Shown piece after piece: positions 41,719 through 52,085 of a stretch of 64,000 nt of DNA (its first letter is position 1; every line of letters starts with the position of its first letter). The position numbers were made by a program, and so were the translations under genes. Origin of the DNA: Teichococcus wenyumeiae (GTDB taxonomy: Bacteria; Pseudomonadota; Alphaproteobacteria; Acetobacterales; Acetobacteraceae). Where the stretch lies: NCBI RefSeq assembly GCF_003696345.1, contig NZ_RFLX01000018.1, positions 19,578-83,577 on the forward strand, given 5' to 3'. Under the pieces are notes generated by a model, which worked only from the letters and a program-made list of their open reading frames with translations, searched no databases and was not told the DNA's origin.

Positions 41719-43752
41719 TCATTCCGCGGGAACATTCCGCCGCAGTTCCTCCAGCCAAGCCGTGGCCGTGCCGTCCGAGGGCGCGCGCCAGTCACCCCTT
41801 GGCGAGAGCGACCCGCCGCCCGAGACCTTCGGCCCATTCGGCATGGCGGAGCGCTTGAACTGGCTGAAGCCGAAGAAGCGCGCCAGGAACACCTCCAGCC
41901 AGTGGCGGATGGTATGCAGGTCGTATTGCGGCCGCGCCTCCTCCGGGAAGCCGGCGGGCCAGCGGCCCTGCGCGGCATCGTGCCAGGCGTGCCATGCCAG
42001 GAACGCGATCTTGGAAGGCCGGAAGCCGTAGCGCAGCGTGTAGAACAGGTGGAAGTCCTGCAGCGCATAGGGGCCGATCTTCTGCTCCGTGCTTTGCAGC
42101 GCCTGCCCTTCCGCCGGCACCAGTTCCGGCGAGATCTCGGTGCCCAGGATGGAGGTCAGGATCGCGCCCACGGACTCATCGAACTGGCGGGACGAAACGA
42201 CCCAGCGGATGAGGTGCTGGATCAGCGTCTTCGGCACACCGGAATTGACGTTGTAATGCGACATCTGGTCGCCGACGCCATAGGTGCACCAGCCCAGCGC
42301 CAGTTCCGACAGGTCTCCGGTGCCCAGCACCATGCCGCCATGGTGGTTGGCGGCGCGGAAGAGGTAGTCGGTGCGCAGCCCCGCCTGCACATTCTCGAAG
42401 GTCACGTCATAGACCGGCTCGCCACGCCCGAAGGGATGGCCGAGGTCCTTCAGCATCTGCGTCGCCGCCGGGCGGATATCCAGTTCCTGCGCGCTGACGC
42501 CAAGGGATTCCATCAGCGCATGCGCGTTGGTGCGCGTGCCCTCGCTGGTGCCGAAGCCTGGCATGGTGAAGGCGAGGATATCGGTGCGCGGCCGCCCCAG
42601 CAGGTCCATGGCCTTGGCGGCGACGATCAGCGCCTGGGTGGAATCCAGGCCGCCCGAGACACCGATGACGATGCGCCCCTTGGTGGCGCGCAGCCGCTGG
42701 ATCAGGCCGGAGACCTGGATGTTGTAGGCCTCGTAGCAATCCTGGTGCAGCCGCGCCGGATCGGCGGGAACGAAGGGGAAGCGTTCCACCGGCCGCCGCA
42801 GCCCGAGGTCCCCGGCCGGCGGGTCGAGGTGGAAAGTGGCGGTGCGGAAGCCGTTGCAGCCCGTCATGCGCCGGTTGTCGTCGAAGGTGCCCTGGCGCGC
42901 GCGTTCCTGCCGCAGCAGGTCCAGGTCCACATCCGCGAAGACGGTCTGGCCCTCGGAAGGAAAGCGCTCGCTTTCCGCCAGGATCAGGCCATTCTCGAAG
43001 ATCGAGACCTGGCCGTCCCAGGCGAGGTCGGTGGTGCTCTCCCCGGTGCCGGCGGCGGCATAGACATAGGCCGCGAGGCAGCGCGCCGACTGCGACCGGC
43101 ACAGCAGCCGCCGCGTATCCGCCTTGCCGACCGTGATGTTGCTGGCGGAAAGATTGGCCAGCACCACCGCGCCCGCCAGCGCGCCGCGCGCGCTCGGCGG
43201 TGCGGGAACCCAGAGGTCCTCGCAGATCTCGGCATGGACGATCAGGCCCGGCAGGTCCTCGGCGGCGAAAAGCTGGTCCGGCCCAAAGGGCGCCTCCTGA
43301 CCGGCGAGGCGGATGCGGCCGCCTTCCGTGCCGGCGCCGCTGGCGAAGTAACGGCGCTCGTAGAATTCACGGTAATTGGGCAGGTGCTGCTTCGGCACCA
43401 CCCCCAGCAGCCGGCCGCCCTGGATGGCCAGCGCGGTATTGTAAACGCGTCCGTCATGGCGCAGGGGGGCGCCCACCAGCAGCAGCGGGCGCAGGGCCGC
43501 GGATTCCGAGATCAGCCGCGCCGCCGCCGCCTCCACCGCATCCAGCACCGTGTCCTGTAGCAGCAGGTCATCGATGGAATAGCCGGAGAGCGCCAGTTCC
43601 GGGAAAACGGCCACCGCCGCGCCTGCCGCGTGGCATTCGCGCGCCGCCGCCAGCACGGCTTCCGCATTTGCGGCCGGGTCGGCCAGGGTGCAGCGCGTCG
43701 TGCAGGCGGCGATGCGGGCAAAGCCGTGGCGGTAAAGGGAGACGAAGGTCAT
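41719..43752 (-). CDS. nadE: Glutamine-dependent NAD+ synthetase
   Basis: 677 residues, two domains. Residues 1-~290 are a nitrilase-type glutaminase: Glu in [17 protein letters not shown], Lys in [15 protein letters not shown] and Cys in [13 protein letters not shown]. Residues ~330-677 are the synthetase, with the ATP pyrophosphatase loop [16 protein letters not shown] and [21 protein letters not shown]. It amidates nicotinic acid adenine dinucleotide to NAD+ using glutamine. ATG 43752 ([10 protein letters not shown]) was chosen; upstream in-frame sequence is not family-like. A second NAD-related gene may be the hydrolase 21 nt downstream. Confidence 0.95.
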   Translation of the reverse strand: MTFVSLYRHGFARIAACTTRCTLADPAANAEAVLAAARECHAAGAAVAVFPELALSGYSIDDLLLQDTVLDAVEAAAARLISESAALRPLLLVGAPLRHDGRVYNTALAIQGGRLLGVVPKQHLPNYREFYERRYFASGAGTEGGRIRLAGQEAPFGPDQLFAAEDLPGLIVHAEICEDLWVPAPPSARGALAGAVVLANLSASNITVGKADTRRLLCRSQSARCLAAYVYAAAGTGESTTDLAWDGQVSIFENGLILAESERFPSEGQTVFADVDLDLLRQERARQGTFDDNRRMTGCNGFRTATFHLDPPAGDLGLRRPVERFPFVPADPARLHQDCYEAYNIQVSGLIQRLRATKGRIVIGVSGGLDSTQALIVAAKAMDLLGRPRTDILAFTMPGFGTSEGTRTNAHALMESLGVSAQELDIRPAATQMLKDLGHPFGRGEPVYDVTFENVQAGLRTDYLFRAANHHGGMVLGTGDLSELALGWCTYGVGDQMSHYNVNSGVPKTLIQHLIRWVVSSRQFDESVGAILTSILGTEISPELVPAEGQALQSTEQKIGPYALQDFHLFYTLRYGFRPSKIAFLAWHAWHDAAQGRWPAGFPEEARPQYDLHTIRHWLEVFLARFFGFSQFKRSAMPNGPKVSGGGSLSPRGDWRAPSDGTATAWLEELRRNVPAE

Positions 43753-43858
43753 GCGATACACCACCGGCAGCGGGAGGAAACACACGGGACCGGAGGCCGG
43801 CCGCCAGTCCCGTGATGTCCTATGCGCCGAGGGGGCGCAAGGTTGCGCGCACGCCTGA

Positions 43859-44833
43859 TCAGAAAGCGCGCATCCGCACCGGAGGGCTGTCCAGCACGGT
43901 GCGGCCGAAGAGGCTGGCGACCAGTTCCACCAGCAGCCGGGCGCTGCGGCCGCGCTCATCCAGGAAGGGGTTCAGCTCCACGATATCGAGCGAGCCGACC
44001 AGCCCGCTATCATGCAGCATTTCCATGATCAGATGCGCTTCCCGGTAGGTGGCGCCGCCGGGCACGGTGGTGCCGACACCGGGCGCCAGGGAGGGGTCGA
44101 GCATGTCCACGTCCAGGCTGACATGCAGGTGTACGTCCCGTTCCATCCATTGCTCGATCAGCGGCCGCATCAGCGCGGCCACGCCCTGCTCGTCGATGGC
44201 GCGCATGTCGATGGCGCGCACCCCATGCGCCTGCACCCGCCGCCGCTCCTCCGTGTCGATGGAGCGCAAGCCGAAGATATGCACGGCCTCCGGCGGCAGC
44301 GGCACCAGCGGGCGGTCCCCCAGCAGCGGGCGCAGGCTTTCCTCGCCCGATAGGAAAGCCAGCGACATGCCATGCATGTTGCGGGATGGCGTAGTGGCCG
44401 GCGTGTTGAAATCGGCATGCGCGTCGATCCAGAGCACCGCCAGCTCCCGCCCCGCGTCCTTGCAGTGGCGAGCGATGCCGCTGACGCTGCCCATCGACAG
44501 CGCGTGGTCGCCACCCAGGAAGATCGGCAGCCTTCCCTGCGACGCCAGGGCGTGGGAGCGGTCGTGGATCGACTGCGTCCAGCCCGCCACCTCCTCCAGG
44601 TTGCGGCAGGCCGCGACATCCTGCGGCACCATGTCCACGAAAGGATGCTCCGGCGGCGGCAGGTCGCCGGCATCCTCCACTTCATGCCCCAGCTCACGCA
44701 GCAGCGTCGCCAGCCCGGCGATCCGCAGCGCGGCCGGCCCCATGCGGGCGCCGGGCACGCTGGTGCCCGCATCCATCGGGATGCCGAGCAAGGTTGTGCG
44801 CCGGCGGCTGTCCCGCCCCTCTGAATCCGTCAT
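43859..44833 (-). CDS. rocF: Arginase
   Basis: 324 residues of the ureohydrolase family. The binuclear manganese ligands are in [21 protein letters not shown] and [11 protein letters not shown], and [10 protein letters not shown] is the arginine-binding loop typical of arginase rather than agmatinase. It splits L-arginine into ornithine and urea. ATG 44833 ([11 protein letters not shown]) follows GGGGGAG. It lies between ku and nadE on the same strand but with gaps of 28 and 106 bp; no metabolic link to its neighbours is apparent. Confidence 0.92.
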   Translation of the reverse strand: MTDSEGRDSRRRTTLLGIPMDAGTSVPGARMGPAALRIAGLATLLRELGHEVEDAGDLPPPEHPFVDMVPQDVAACRNLEEVAGWTQSIHDRSHALASQGRLPIFLGGDHALSMGSVSGIARHCKDAGRELAVLWIDAHADFNTPATTPSRNMHGMSLAFLSGEESLRPLLGDRPLVPLPPEAVHIFGLRSIDTEERRRVQAHGVRAIDMRAIDEQGVAALMRPLIEQWMERDVHLHVSLDVDMLDPSLAPGVGTTVPGGATYREAHLIMEMLHDSGLVGSLDIVELNPFLDERGRSARLLVELVASLFGRTVLDSPPVRMRAF

Positions 44834-44861
44834 GCAAACTCCCCCGCCAGTGCCCCTGGGC

Positions 44862-45728
44862 TCAGGCGCGCTTCTTTCTGGCCGGCGCGGCCTTCTTCGG
44901 TGCTGCCTTGCGCGGCGCCGGCTTTCTTGCCGGGGCCTTGCGCGGCTCACCCTGCTTCAGGCTGTTGAGCAAAGCCGCCATCAGGTCAATAACATTGCCA
45001 CGGTCAGGCTGCTCCTCCGGCTCCGGCTCGGCAGGCTTGCCTTCCTTGCGGGCCTCGATCACCTCGCGCAGCCGGGCCTCGTAGCGGTCCTCCGTATCGG
45101 AAGGGTCGAATTCGTCCTCCTGGCGCTCGATCAACTGGCGGGCCAGCTTCACCATCTCCTTGTCCGGCGCCGATTTCGGCACGTCCTCGAAAGCCGATTT
45201 CGCGGGGCGCAGGTCGCTTTCCTCATGCAGCGTATGCAGCACCAGCCCCTTGCCCAGCGGCACGATGCCCACCGCCCTTTCCCGCCGGAACAGCACGAGG
45301 CGGGAGAGCGCCATCATGCCGCTTTCCTGCAAAGCCTCCCGCAGCACCGCGTAGACATCCGCGCTGTCGTCGTCATCGGGCACGACATAGTAGCTGTTGT
45401 CGACATAGAGCGGCCCGACCGAGCTGGCCGGCACGAACTTGGCGATGTTCAGCGTGCTGCTGCTTTCCACCCGCGCGCTGTCGAAGTCCTCCTCGGTCAG
45501 GATGACGTATTCGCCCTTCTCGTATTCATAGCCGCGCGCCAGGTCGCCGCGCTCCACCTCCTTGCCAGTCTCGGCATCCACGGTCTGGGTGCGGATGCGG
45601 TTGCCGGTCTTGGGATTGATCAGGTGGAAATGCAGGTTGTTCCGCTCATGATGCGCGTTCACCAGCGCGATGCGGCAGGAAACCAGTGCCAGGCGCAGGG
45701 TGCCGCGCCAGATCGGGCGTTCGCTCAT
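44862..45728 (-). CDS. ku: Ku protein, non-homologous end-joining
   Basis: 288 residues. The Ku core runs from [22 protein letters not shown] to about residue 215, including the bridge region [26 protein letters not shown]. The tail after ~residue 245 is a Lys/Pro/Ala-rich extension ([19 protein letters not shown]), a known feature that helps DNA threading. Ku dimers bind double-strand ends and recruit LigD. ATG 45728 overlaps the ligD stop (ATGA), so the two form one operon with ligD first. Confidence 0.95.
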   Translation of the reverse strand: MSERPIWRGTLRLALVSCRIALVNAHHERNNLHFHLINPKTGNRIRTQTVDAETGKEVERGDLARGYEYEKGEYVILTEEDFDSARVESSSTLNIAKFVPASSVGPLYVDNSYYVVPDDDDSADVYAVLREALQESGMMALSRLVLFRRERAVGIVPLGKGLVLHTLHEESDLRPAKSAFEDVPKSAPDKEMVKLARQLIERQEDEFDPSDTEDRYEARLREVIEARKEGKPAEPEPEEQPDRGNVIDLMAALLNSLKQGEPRKAPARKPAPRKAAPKKAAPARKKRA

Positions 45729-48268
45729 GTCTTGTCCTTGCTGCGGCGCTTCTTGCCCCCGCCCGGGCGGGGCAGCGGGCGGGCGGCATCGGCATAGCCG
45801 GCCCAGGGGTCGGGAATATCCAGCCGCGCGGGGGCGGTTTTGATCGTGAAGGCCTTGGGGTCCAGCTTCGGGCCCAGTTCCTCCCAGGCCAGGGGCATGG
45901 AGACGGTGGCACCGGGGCGCGCGCGGGGCGACCAGGCGGCCACCGCCGTCGCCGTGCGGTCGTTGCGCAGGTAATCCAGGAAGACCTTGCCCTTCCGCGC
46001 GCGCTTGGAGAGCGTGGTGGTGTATGTCTCCGGCGCCCCCTGCGCCATGACGGTGCAGAGCGCCTCGCAGAACACCTTCGCCTCCGGCCATGCGGCATCC
46101 GGCTTCAGGGGCGCGACCACATGCAGCCCCTTGCCGCCCGTGGTCTTCACGAAGGCGCCCAGGCCCAGCGCCTCCAGCTGCCGCCGCACCTCCCGCGCCG
46201 CCTCGATCACCGCGGCGAAGTCCAGGCCCTCATCCGGGTCGATGTCGAAGACCAGCCGGTCCGGCCGCTCGGCATCCCTGGCCAGCGCGCCGCCGGGGTG
46301 GATCTCCAGCACCGCCGACTGCGCCAGGGCCACCAGGGCCTCGGGGCTGTCCACGGCCAGGAAGGGCTCATCCTCCCCTTCCAGCGGAACCCGCTGCAAC
46401 AGGGCGGATGTGCCGGCGCCGGGGTGGCGTTGCAGGAAGCGCGGCCCCTCGATGCCATCCGGCGCCCGCAGCAGCGCCACCAGCCGTCCGCCAGCATAAT
46501 CCAGCAGCTTCGGCGCCACGGCGGCGTAGTATTCGGCGAGCTGGCGCTTCGAGACGCCCTCCTTTGGCCAGAGCAACTTGTCGGGATGGCTCAGCCGCAC
46601 GCCAGCCACGCTATTACCGCTGGTAGCCGCACGCGTAGTCCGCTCCGGCTTTGGAATGGACGGGTCGCTTTGCCCGGCCAGCGGGCCCGGCGGCGTCACC
46701 GCCTCGGCCGGCTTGTCCTCCCGCAGCCCTTTGAAGGAGGCCTGGCGGATGCGGCCCTCGCCCGTCCAACCGGCGTAATCCACCTCGGCCACCAGCTTCG
46801 GCTCCACCCATTGGGCACGGCGGCGGTCGGAAGGGTCGGGCTTGTTGCAGAAGGGCGAGGTATCGCGCGCCAGCGGCTTCAGCAGCTTCGCCAGTTCCCG
46901 CGTCCGCGCGGCGGAGATGCCGGAGCCGACGCGGCCGAGATACACCAGCCCGCCATCCCGCCAGGCGCCCAGCAGCAGCGTCATGTTGCCTTTGGGGCCG
47001 ACGCCATGGCCGCCGATGACAAATTCGTCGTTGCCACGGCACTTGGTCTTGACCCAATCCTCGCCCCGCCCGGAGCGGTAGGGCGCGTCCAGCCGCTTCG
47101 AGACCACGCCCTCCAGCCCCACCTGACAGGCGGAGCGCAGGATGGCCTCGCCGGTGGCCTGGAAATGCTCGACATAGGTGATCTCGGGCGGCGCATCGGC
47201 CAGCAGCGCCTTCAGCGCCGCCTTGCGGTCCCGCAAGGCCTGTGGGCGCCAGTCCTGCCCATTGGCGAAGAGCAGGTCGAAGGCGAAGAAGCGCAGCTCA
47301 TCCGTGCGCTTGCGGTCCATGGCGGAGATCAGGGCAGCGAAATCGGGGTGGCCCTCGGCGTCATTGGCCACCAGCTCCCCATCCAGCACGCAATCCGGCA
47401 GCTTGCCCAGGACAGCGGCGGTTTCGGCGAAGCGGTAGGTCCAGTCCTGGCCGCTGCGGGTCAGCAGCCGCACCTTGCCCCCCGCCACATGCGCCTGCAA
47501 GCGGTAGCCATCCAGCTTCACCTCATGCACCCATTCGGCGCCGGAGGGTGCCTGCGCGGCGCTGCTGCAAAGCTGTGGGGTAATGAACTCGCCGGCCTTG
47601 GGCGGGGCTTCCGGCTCAGCCGGCTTGCGGCGGGGGACAGGCTTCTTCGCCGCCTTCTTCGCGGCGCGCGGTTTCGCGGCCGCCTCGCCGGCGATCTCCT
47701 CCATCGAGCGGCCGGACTTCACGGAGGTGGTCGCGGCCTCGATCAGGCTTTCACCCTCTCCCGGCCGGGCTTCCTCGTCCTTCTCCTTGATCAGCAGCCA
47801 TTGCGGCTTCGTCTCCCGCGCGCGGGGCCGCATCTTCACCAGTGTCCAGCCACCCTGCATCCGCTCCCCATGCAGGTGGAACTTCAGCTTGCCGGCGGCG
47901 AGTGCCTTGGCGGGGTCGTCGTCCAGGCTTTCCCAGGTGCCGCGGTCCCACAGCATCACCGTGCCGCCGCCGTATTCGCCGGCGGGGATCGTGCCCTCGA
48001 ACTTCCCGTAGTCCAGCGGGTGGTCCTCCACCTGCACGGCCAGGCGCTTGTCGGCGGGGTCCAGGCTGGGGCCGCGCGTCACGGCCCAGCTTTTCAGCGT
48101 GCCATCCAGTTCCAGCCGGAAGTCGAAATGCAGCCGCGTCGCGTCGTGCTTCTGCACCACGAAGCTCAGCGCGCCCTTCTTGTGGCGGGCTGCCTTCCCG
48201 CGTGGCTCGGCGGTGCGCGTGAAGTCGCGCTTGGCATTGTAGCGGTCGAGTGCGCCCTCGGATCGCAT
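45725..48268 (-). CDS. ligD: Multifunctional DNA ligase D (phosphoesterase-ligase-polymerase)
   Basis: 847 residues in the order PE-LIG-POL. The 3'-phosphoesterase is at ~1-165 ([21 protein letters not shown]). A Lys/Ala-rich linker ([16 protein letters not shown]) precedes the ATP-dependent ligase at ~235-530, with the adenylated Lys251 in [13 protein letters not shown] and [12 protein letters not shown]. The primase-polymerase is at ~560-840 ([25 protein letters not shown]). It processes, fills and seals DNA ends with Ku. ATG 48268 matches the family start. First gene of the ligD-ku operon. Confidence 0.95.
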   Translation of the reverse strand: MRSEGALDRYNAKRDFTRTAEPRGKAARHKKGALSFVVQKHDATRLHFDFRLELDGTLKSWAVTRGPSLDPADKRLAVQVEDHPLDYGKFEGTIPAGEYGGGTVMLWDRGTWESLDDDPAKALAAGKLKFHLHGERMQGGWTLVKMRPRARETKPQWLLIKEKDEEARPGEGESLIEAATTSVKSGRSMEEIAGEAAAKPRAAKKAAKKPVPRRKPAEPEAPPKAGEFITPQLCSSAAQAPSGAEWVHEVKLDGYRLQAHVAGGKVRLLTRSGQDWTYRFAETAAVLGKLPDCVLDGELVANDAEGHPDFAALISAMDRKRTDELRFFAFDLLFANGQDWRPQALRDRKAALKALLADAPPEITYVEHFQATGEAILRSACQVGLEGVVSKRLDAPYRSGRGEDWVKTKCRGNDEFVIGGHGVGPKGNMTLLLGAWRDGGLVYLGRVGSGISAARTRELAKLLKPLARDTSPFCNKPDPSDRRRAQWVEPKLVAEVDYAGWTGEGRIRQASFKGLREDKPAEAVTPPGPLAGQSDPSIPKPERTTRAATSGNSVAGVRLSHPDKLLWPKEGVSKRQLAEYYAAVAPKLLDYAGGRLVALLRAPDGIEGPRFLQRHPGAGTSALLQRVPLEGEDEPFLAVDSPEALVALAQSAVLEIHPGGALARDAERPDRLVFDIDPDEGLDFAAVIEAAREVRRQLEALGLGAFVKTTGGKGLHVVAPLKPDAAWPEAKVFCEALCTVMAQGAPETYTTTLSKRARKGKVFLDYLRNDRTATAVAAWSPRARPGATVSMPLAWEELGPKLDPKAFTIKTAPARLDIPDPWAGYADAARPLPRPGGGKKRRSKDKT

Positions 48269-48355
48269 GGCTCACCCCATGGATGCGGCGAGCGGTGGAG
48301 CCGCCCTTTCCGTTCCCATAGAAAGCGCGGGCGCGGCGGCGGTTGCGCCGGGCGT

Positions 48356-49729
48356 TCAGCCCGGCGCCAGCATCGCCAGCCGCCGCCAGCGCAGCGTCAT
48401 CATCAGCGCAACGGCCGCCAGCCCCGCCGCCAGGCCGAACCAGATGCCGAGTGGCCCCAGCCCCGCCGTGAAGCCCAGCAGCATGCCCACCGGCAGCCCC
48501 AGCACCCAATAGCCCAGCGCGGCATAGAGCAGCGGCAGCCGGGTATCCTTCAGCCCGCGCAGCTCGCCGGCCGCGGCCACCTGCACGCCATCGGCCAGTT
48601 GGAACAGCCCGGCCACCATCAGCAGGGTCGCGGCCAGCCGGCGCGTCTCCACCAGGTCCGGCGGCAGGAAGAGCGCGGCGAGGAAGCCCGGCACCAGCAG
48701 CAGCACCAGCGCCGTGCTGGCCATGAAGCCGGCCGCGAGGCCGATGGCGGTCCAGCCGGCGCGGCGGATGCCGGGGCGGTCCTCCGCGCCAGCGGCCAGG
48801 CCGACCCGCGCGGTGGCTGCCTGCCCGATGCCCATCGGCACCATGAAGCAGGAACTGGCCACCTGCAGCGCCACGGCATGGGCAGCAACGGCGGAAGGGC
48901 CGAACCAGCCCATCACCAGGGCCGTGCCGCTGAAGACGCCGATCTCCAGCAGCATGGTGCCGGCGATCGGCAAGCCGATCCGCACGATGTCCACCATGCG
49001 CCGGAAGTCGGTGCGCCAGAAGCGGCCAAGAAGCTGGAAGCGGGACACGCGGCGGTCCAGCGCCATCACCCCCGCCAGCCCCAGGAACATGAAGAGGTTA
49101 GAGGTGGCGCTGGCCACCCCCGCCCCCAGCACCCCCAGGGACGGAATGCCGAAGCCCCCCGCCACCAGTGCGTAGTCCAGCACCACATTGACGCAGATGG
49201 CCACCATCGAGACCCAAAGGGCGGCATTCGGACGCTCCAGCGCGGACAGGAAGCCGCGCAGCAGCAGGAAGCCGTAGAAGGGCACCAGCCCCCACATCAT
49301 GGCGCGCACGAAGGTCTGCGCCGCCTCGGCCAGTTCCGGGTCCTGCCCGGTGGCCTGCAGGATGGCCGCGCTGTGCCACAGCAGCAGGGCAATGGGCGGG
49401 AAGGAGAGCAGCCCCAGCCACATCGCCTGGCGGAAGGTGCGGCGCATTTCCCGCACATGGTGGCGCACCCGCCCCTTCTCCTGCGCCATCATGGCGGAGG
49501 CCGCGAAGGCGAGGCCGAAGGGCAGCGACATGGCGATGAAGTAGAGATTGCCGCCCAGCGTCGCCGCCGCCAGCGGGATCTCGCCCAGCCGGCCCAGGAA
49601 CAGCGTGTCCGTCACCACCAGGGCGATCTGCGACAGGTTGGTCAATGCCAGCGGCCAGGCCAGGGCCAGCATGGCGCGCAGTTCCCGCCCCCAGCCACCG
49701 GCAGTGCCGGCAGCGGCGATGGTGGTCAT
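48356..49729 (-). CDS. MATE-family efflux transporter (NorM-like)
   Basis: 457 residues, twelve membrane helices in two homologous halves: ALAWPLALTNLSQIALVVTDTLFLGRLGE begins the first and MVDIVRIGLPIAGTMLLEIGVFSGTALVMGWFG the second. QEKGRVRHHVREMRRTFRQA is the usual first cytosolic loop. Such proteins export drugs, organic cations or metabolites by Na+ or H+ exchange. The gene is independent, with the next gene on its strand 88 bp away. The substrate cannot be predicted. Confidence 0.93.
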   Translation of the reverse strand: MTTIAAAGTAGGWGRELRAMLALAWPLALTNLSQIALVVTDTLFLGRLGEIPLAAATLGGNLYFIAMSLPFGLAFAASAMMAQEKGRVRHHVREMRRTFRQAMWLGLLSFPPIALLLWHSAAILQATGQDPELAEAAQTFVRAMMWGLVPFYGFLLLRGFLSALERPNAALWVSMVAICVNVVLDYALVAGGFGIPSLGVLGAGVASATSNLFMFLGLAGVMALDRRVSRFQLLGRFWRTDFRRMVDIVRIGLPIAGTMLLEIGVFSGTALVMGWFGPSAVAAHAVALQVASSCFMVPMGIGQAATARVGLAAGAEDRPGIRRAGWTAIGLAAGFMASTALVLLLVPGFLAALFLPPDLVETRRLAATLLMVAGLFQLADGVQVAAAGELRGLKDTRLPLLYAALGYWVLGLPVGMLLGFTAGLGPLGIWFGLAAGLAAVALMMTLRWRRLAMLAPG

Positions 49730-49800
49730 GCCCTGGGCGCTCCTCGATCAAGGCGCCAGGGTTTATGGGGGGCAGGCGCGGCGCGCAACCGCGCCGCGGG

Positions 49801-50538
49801 TCAATGCCGCGTCAGCGCTTCGCCACGCCCGGCCGGCAGCGGGCAGGTGCAGCCGCAGCCGGTGAAATCCGGCAGCAGATAGCGCAGGCAGCAGACGCGG
49901 CGGCGGCGGTCCGTGTCGCCGCAGGCCGCGCCATAGACGCCGCAGATGGGGTTAGGCGAGCCATCGGGCCAGCAGCTCCGCTCCAGCACCGCGTCGATAT
50001 CGGCGCGGGCGGCCTCGGACAGCAGACCCTGCTGTTCCGCCATTTCGGCGACGCTGGCGAAGCGGACGCCGATATTGCTCCAGGCGAGGCGCGGGGCGAT
50101 GCGGCCCTCGGCCACCACCGCCGCCACCAGGGGCGCGAAATGGCCGCGCAGCAGCGGCGCGAAGCGCTCCAGGCCTCCAGCCGCCACCGTGCCGCCCTCA
50201 TGCGCCAGGCAGAAGCCGCGCGGGTCGCCATCGGGGCCCACCAGCAGCAGCGTCTCCTCCGGCGCCAGCGGCAGGTCGCGCCCCAGCAGCAGATTGGCGG
50301 CCAGCACCGGATAGACCAGCCGGACGGCGTAATACTGCGTCCACATGGACACCACGGCGCGGCGGTCGGCGCCGCCGTGGCGGGCGGCGAAGCGGTCCAG
50401 CAGCCCGCCCAGCACACCCGGCTCCGCCAAGGCGGCGCAGGGCAGTACCTCACCCTCCGGCATGCTGTCGGGCAGGCAGAGCGCATCCCGCGCGAAGGAC
50501 AAGGGGCCCTGCAGGACCGGGGCGAGGCTTTCGATCAT
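49801..50538 (-). CDS. fhuF: FhuF-like siderophore-iron reductase
   Basis: 245 residues. The C-terminal [2Fe-2S] motif of FhuF is present as RRRVCCLRYLLPDFTGCGCTCP (Cys-Cys, ten residues, Cys-x-Cys-x-Cys). The N-terminal part matches FhuF-type ferric reductases (WTQYYAVRLVYPVLAANLLLG). They reduce Fe(III) from siderophores in the cytosol. ATG 50538 overlaps the stop of the FMN oxidase gene (ATGA), implying coupled translation. A Fur-like box lies upstream of that operon at 51664-51685. Confidence 0.87.
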   Translation of the reverse strand: MIESLAPVLQGPLSFARDALCLPDSMPEGEVLPCAALAEPGVLGGLLDRFAARHGGADRRAVVSMWTQYYAVRLVYPVLAANLLLGRDLPLAPEETLLLVGPDGDPRGFCLAHEGGTVAAGGLERFAPLLRGHFAPLVAAVVAEGRIAPRLAWSNIGVRFASVAEMAEQQGLLSEAARADIDAVLERSCWPDGSPNPICGVYGAACGDTDRRRRVCCLRYLLPDFTGCGCTCPLPAGRGEALTRH

Positions 50539-51605
50539 CGGCCGGGCTCCGGCTGCCACAGGATATCGGAGGTGATGCTGTCCAGGCGCGCGCAGCCGGT
50601 CTGGGCCATGGCCACCTCCAGCTCGGCGCGCAGCAGCTTCAGCACATGCGCGACGCCGGTCGCCCCGGCCAAGGCCAAGCCGTAAAGAACGGGTCGCCCC
50701 ACCAGCACGGCCCGGGCGCCGAGGGCCAGGGCCTTCAGCACATCGGTGCCACGGCGGATGCCGCCATCCAGCAGCAGCGGTACGCGGCCGGCCACTGCGC
50801 GGGCCACGGCGGGCAGAACCTCGATGCTGGCGGGCTGCCCGTCCAGCACGCGGCCGCCATGGTTGGAGACCACCAGCCCATCCGCCCCGGCCTCCAGCGC
50901 ACGCTGCGCGTCGGCGGGCGTGGTAATGCCCTTCAGCAGCAGCGGCAGGCTGGTCTGGCGGCGCAGCACCGCGATATCCGCCCAGGTGGCGGCAGCCCGC
51001 AGCAGGCTGCCGAAGACGCTGTCCCCGCCAGGCTGCGGCCCGGCGCCGCGCAGGTTCACCGCCTCTACCCCCGGCGGCAGGCGGAAGCCGGCGCGCTGCT
51101 CCCGGTTGCGCAGGCTGACCGGCGCATCGACGGTGACGACAATGGCGGCGAAGCCTGCCTCCTCCGCCCGCCGGGCCAGGGACCACGTGAAGTCGCGGTC
51201 TGGCTGGATATAGAGCTGGAACCAGGGGCGCGGCGTGGCCCGGTTGGCGATGGCTTCCAGCGGCAGGCTGGCCTGGGCGCTGACCACCATGCCCGTTTGC
51301 ATCGCGCTGGCGCCGATGACGGTGGCGATTTCCCCTTCCGGGTGCAGCAGGCGGTGGAAGGCGGTGGGCGCCACCAGGATCGGATGCGCCAGGTGCTGCC
51401 CGAAGAGTTCCAGCCCGGTGCTCGCCCCGGCCATATCGGCCAGCACGCCCTGGTTCAGCTTCAGGCGGGTGAAGGCGGCGCGGTTTTCAGTGAGCGTCAG
51501 TTCATCGGCGGCGCCGCCGGAAACATAGGCCCAGGCATTCTCCCCCATCCGCCGGCGCGCATGGGGCTCGTAATCCGACAGGGAGGCGATATCGGGCGGG
51601 ATCAC
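50535..51605 (-). CDS. FMN-dependent alpha-hydroxy-acid oxidase/dehydrogenase (LldD-like)
   Basis: 356 residues, a TIM-barrel flavoenzyme. Motifs: WAYVSGGAADELTLTENRAAF at the start, FMN site ILVAPTAFHRLLHPEGE, catalytic His/Arg in VVSNHGGRVLDGQP and LLDGGIRRGTDVLKALALGA. Family members oxidise L-lactate, glycolate, mandelate or other 2-hydroxy acids to oxo acids. It is translationally coupled to FhuF and sits beside a Fur-type box, which is unusual for this family and suggests an iron-related substrate, perhaps a hydroxycarboxylate chelator. Confidence 0.9.
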   Translation of the reverse strand: MIPPDIASLSDYEPHARRRMGENAWAYVSGGAADELTLTENRAAFTRLKLNQGVLADMAGASTGLELFGQHLAHPILVAPTAFHRLLHPEGEIATVIGASAMQTGMVVSAQASLPLEAIANRATPRPWFQLYIQPDRDFTWSLARRAEEAGFAAIVVTVDAPVSLRNREQRAGFRLPPGVEAVNLRGAGPQPGGDSVFGSLLRAAATWADIAVLRRQTSLPLLLKGITTPADAQRALEAGADGLVVSNHGGRVLDGQPASIEVLPAVARAVAGRVPLLLDGGIRRGTDVLKALALGARAVLVGRPVLYGLALAGATGVAHVLKLLRAELEVAMAQTGCARLDSITSDILWQPEPGR

Positions 51606-51663
51606 AGGCGGCTATCCTGGACACGGGGAGCCCGGCTCGACTGGCCGAGACCAGGCTGCCTAC

Positions 51664-51685
51664 CATGAATGAGAAGCATTCGCAA
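51664..51685. promoter_or_regulatory. Fur-box-like palindrome in divergent promoter
   Basis: The 97-bp gap between the LldD-like/fhuF operon and the HmoA-like gene holds GAATG-AGAAG-CATTC, with TTGCG extending it on the minus strand. This matches the TTGCAAATG...CATTT shape of Fur boxes in high-GC proteobacteria at most core positions. It overlaps where promoters for both directions would lie, so iron control of both units is likely. Confidence 0.6.
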
Positions 51686-51702
51686 AGAGCAGGAGCAGCG
51701 CC

Positions 51703-52023
51703 ATGCCCTTTATTGCCATGAACCGCTTCCGCGTCGCCCTGGGGAATGAGGCGGAGTTCGAGCAGGTTTGGGCCAGCCGGGATTCCCGGTTGCGGGAGGT
51801 GCCGGGCTTTGTCGCCTTCCACCTGCTGCGCGGCCCGGCGGCGGAGGACCATGTGCTTTACGCCTCCCACACCACCTGGCGCTCGCGCGAGGATTTTGAG
51901 AACTGGACGCGCTCGGAGGCCTTCCGGGCGGCGCATCGCGGCGCCGGGGAGCGCAAGCCGCTCTACATCGGCCCGCCGCAGTTCGAGGGCTTCGATAGCG
52001 TCCAAACCCTCTTGCCGGAATAA
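51703..52023 (+). CDS. ABM-family monooxygenase, HmoA/IsdG-like (possible heme degradation)
   Basis: 106 residues, one ferredoxin-like ABM domain. FIAMNRFRVALGNEAEFEQVW, the middle VPGFVAFHLLRGPAAEDHVLYASHTTW and WTRSEAFRAAHRGAG are characteristic of the branch that includes heme-degrading HmoA/IsdG enzymes. The His in RAAHRG could be a heme ligand. These proteins release iron from heme or oxidise small aromatic molecules. ATG 51703 follows a GGAGC ribosome-binding site. It diverges from the FMN oxidase-fhuF operon with a Fur-like box between, which favours the heme/iron role. Confidence 0.8.
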   Translation: MPFIAMNRFRVALGNEAEFEQVWASRDSRLREVPGFVAFHLLRGPAAEDHVLYASHTTWRSREDFENWTRSEAFRAAHRGAGERKPLYIGPPQFEGFDSVQTLLPE

Positions 52024-52085
52024 GCGGCGGTTCCATCCTGGCGCGGCGGCCCCATCTCAGCCGTCAGCCAAGAAGGAGCAACCTG

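Noticed and set aside
45686..49882. A 1398-codon open frame on the plus strand
   Set aside because: It is antisense to ligD and the MATE gene, both clearly real, and its product is low-complexity (His/Gln/Arg-rich) with no family features.
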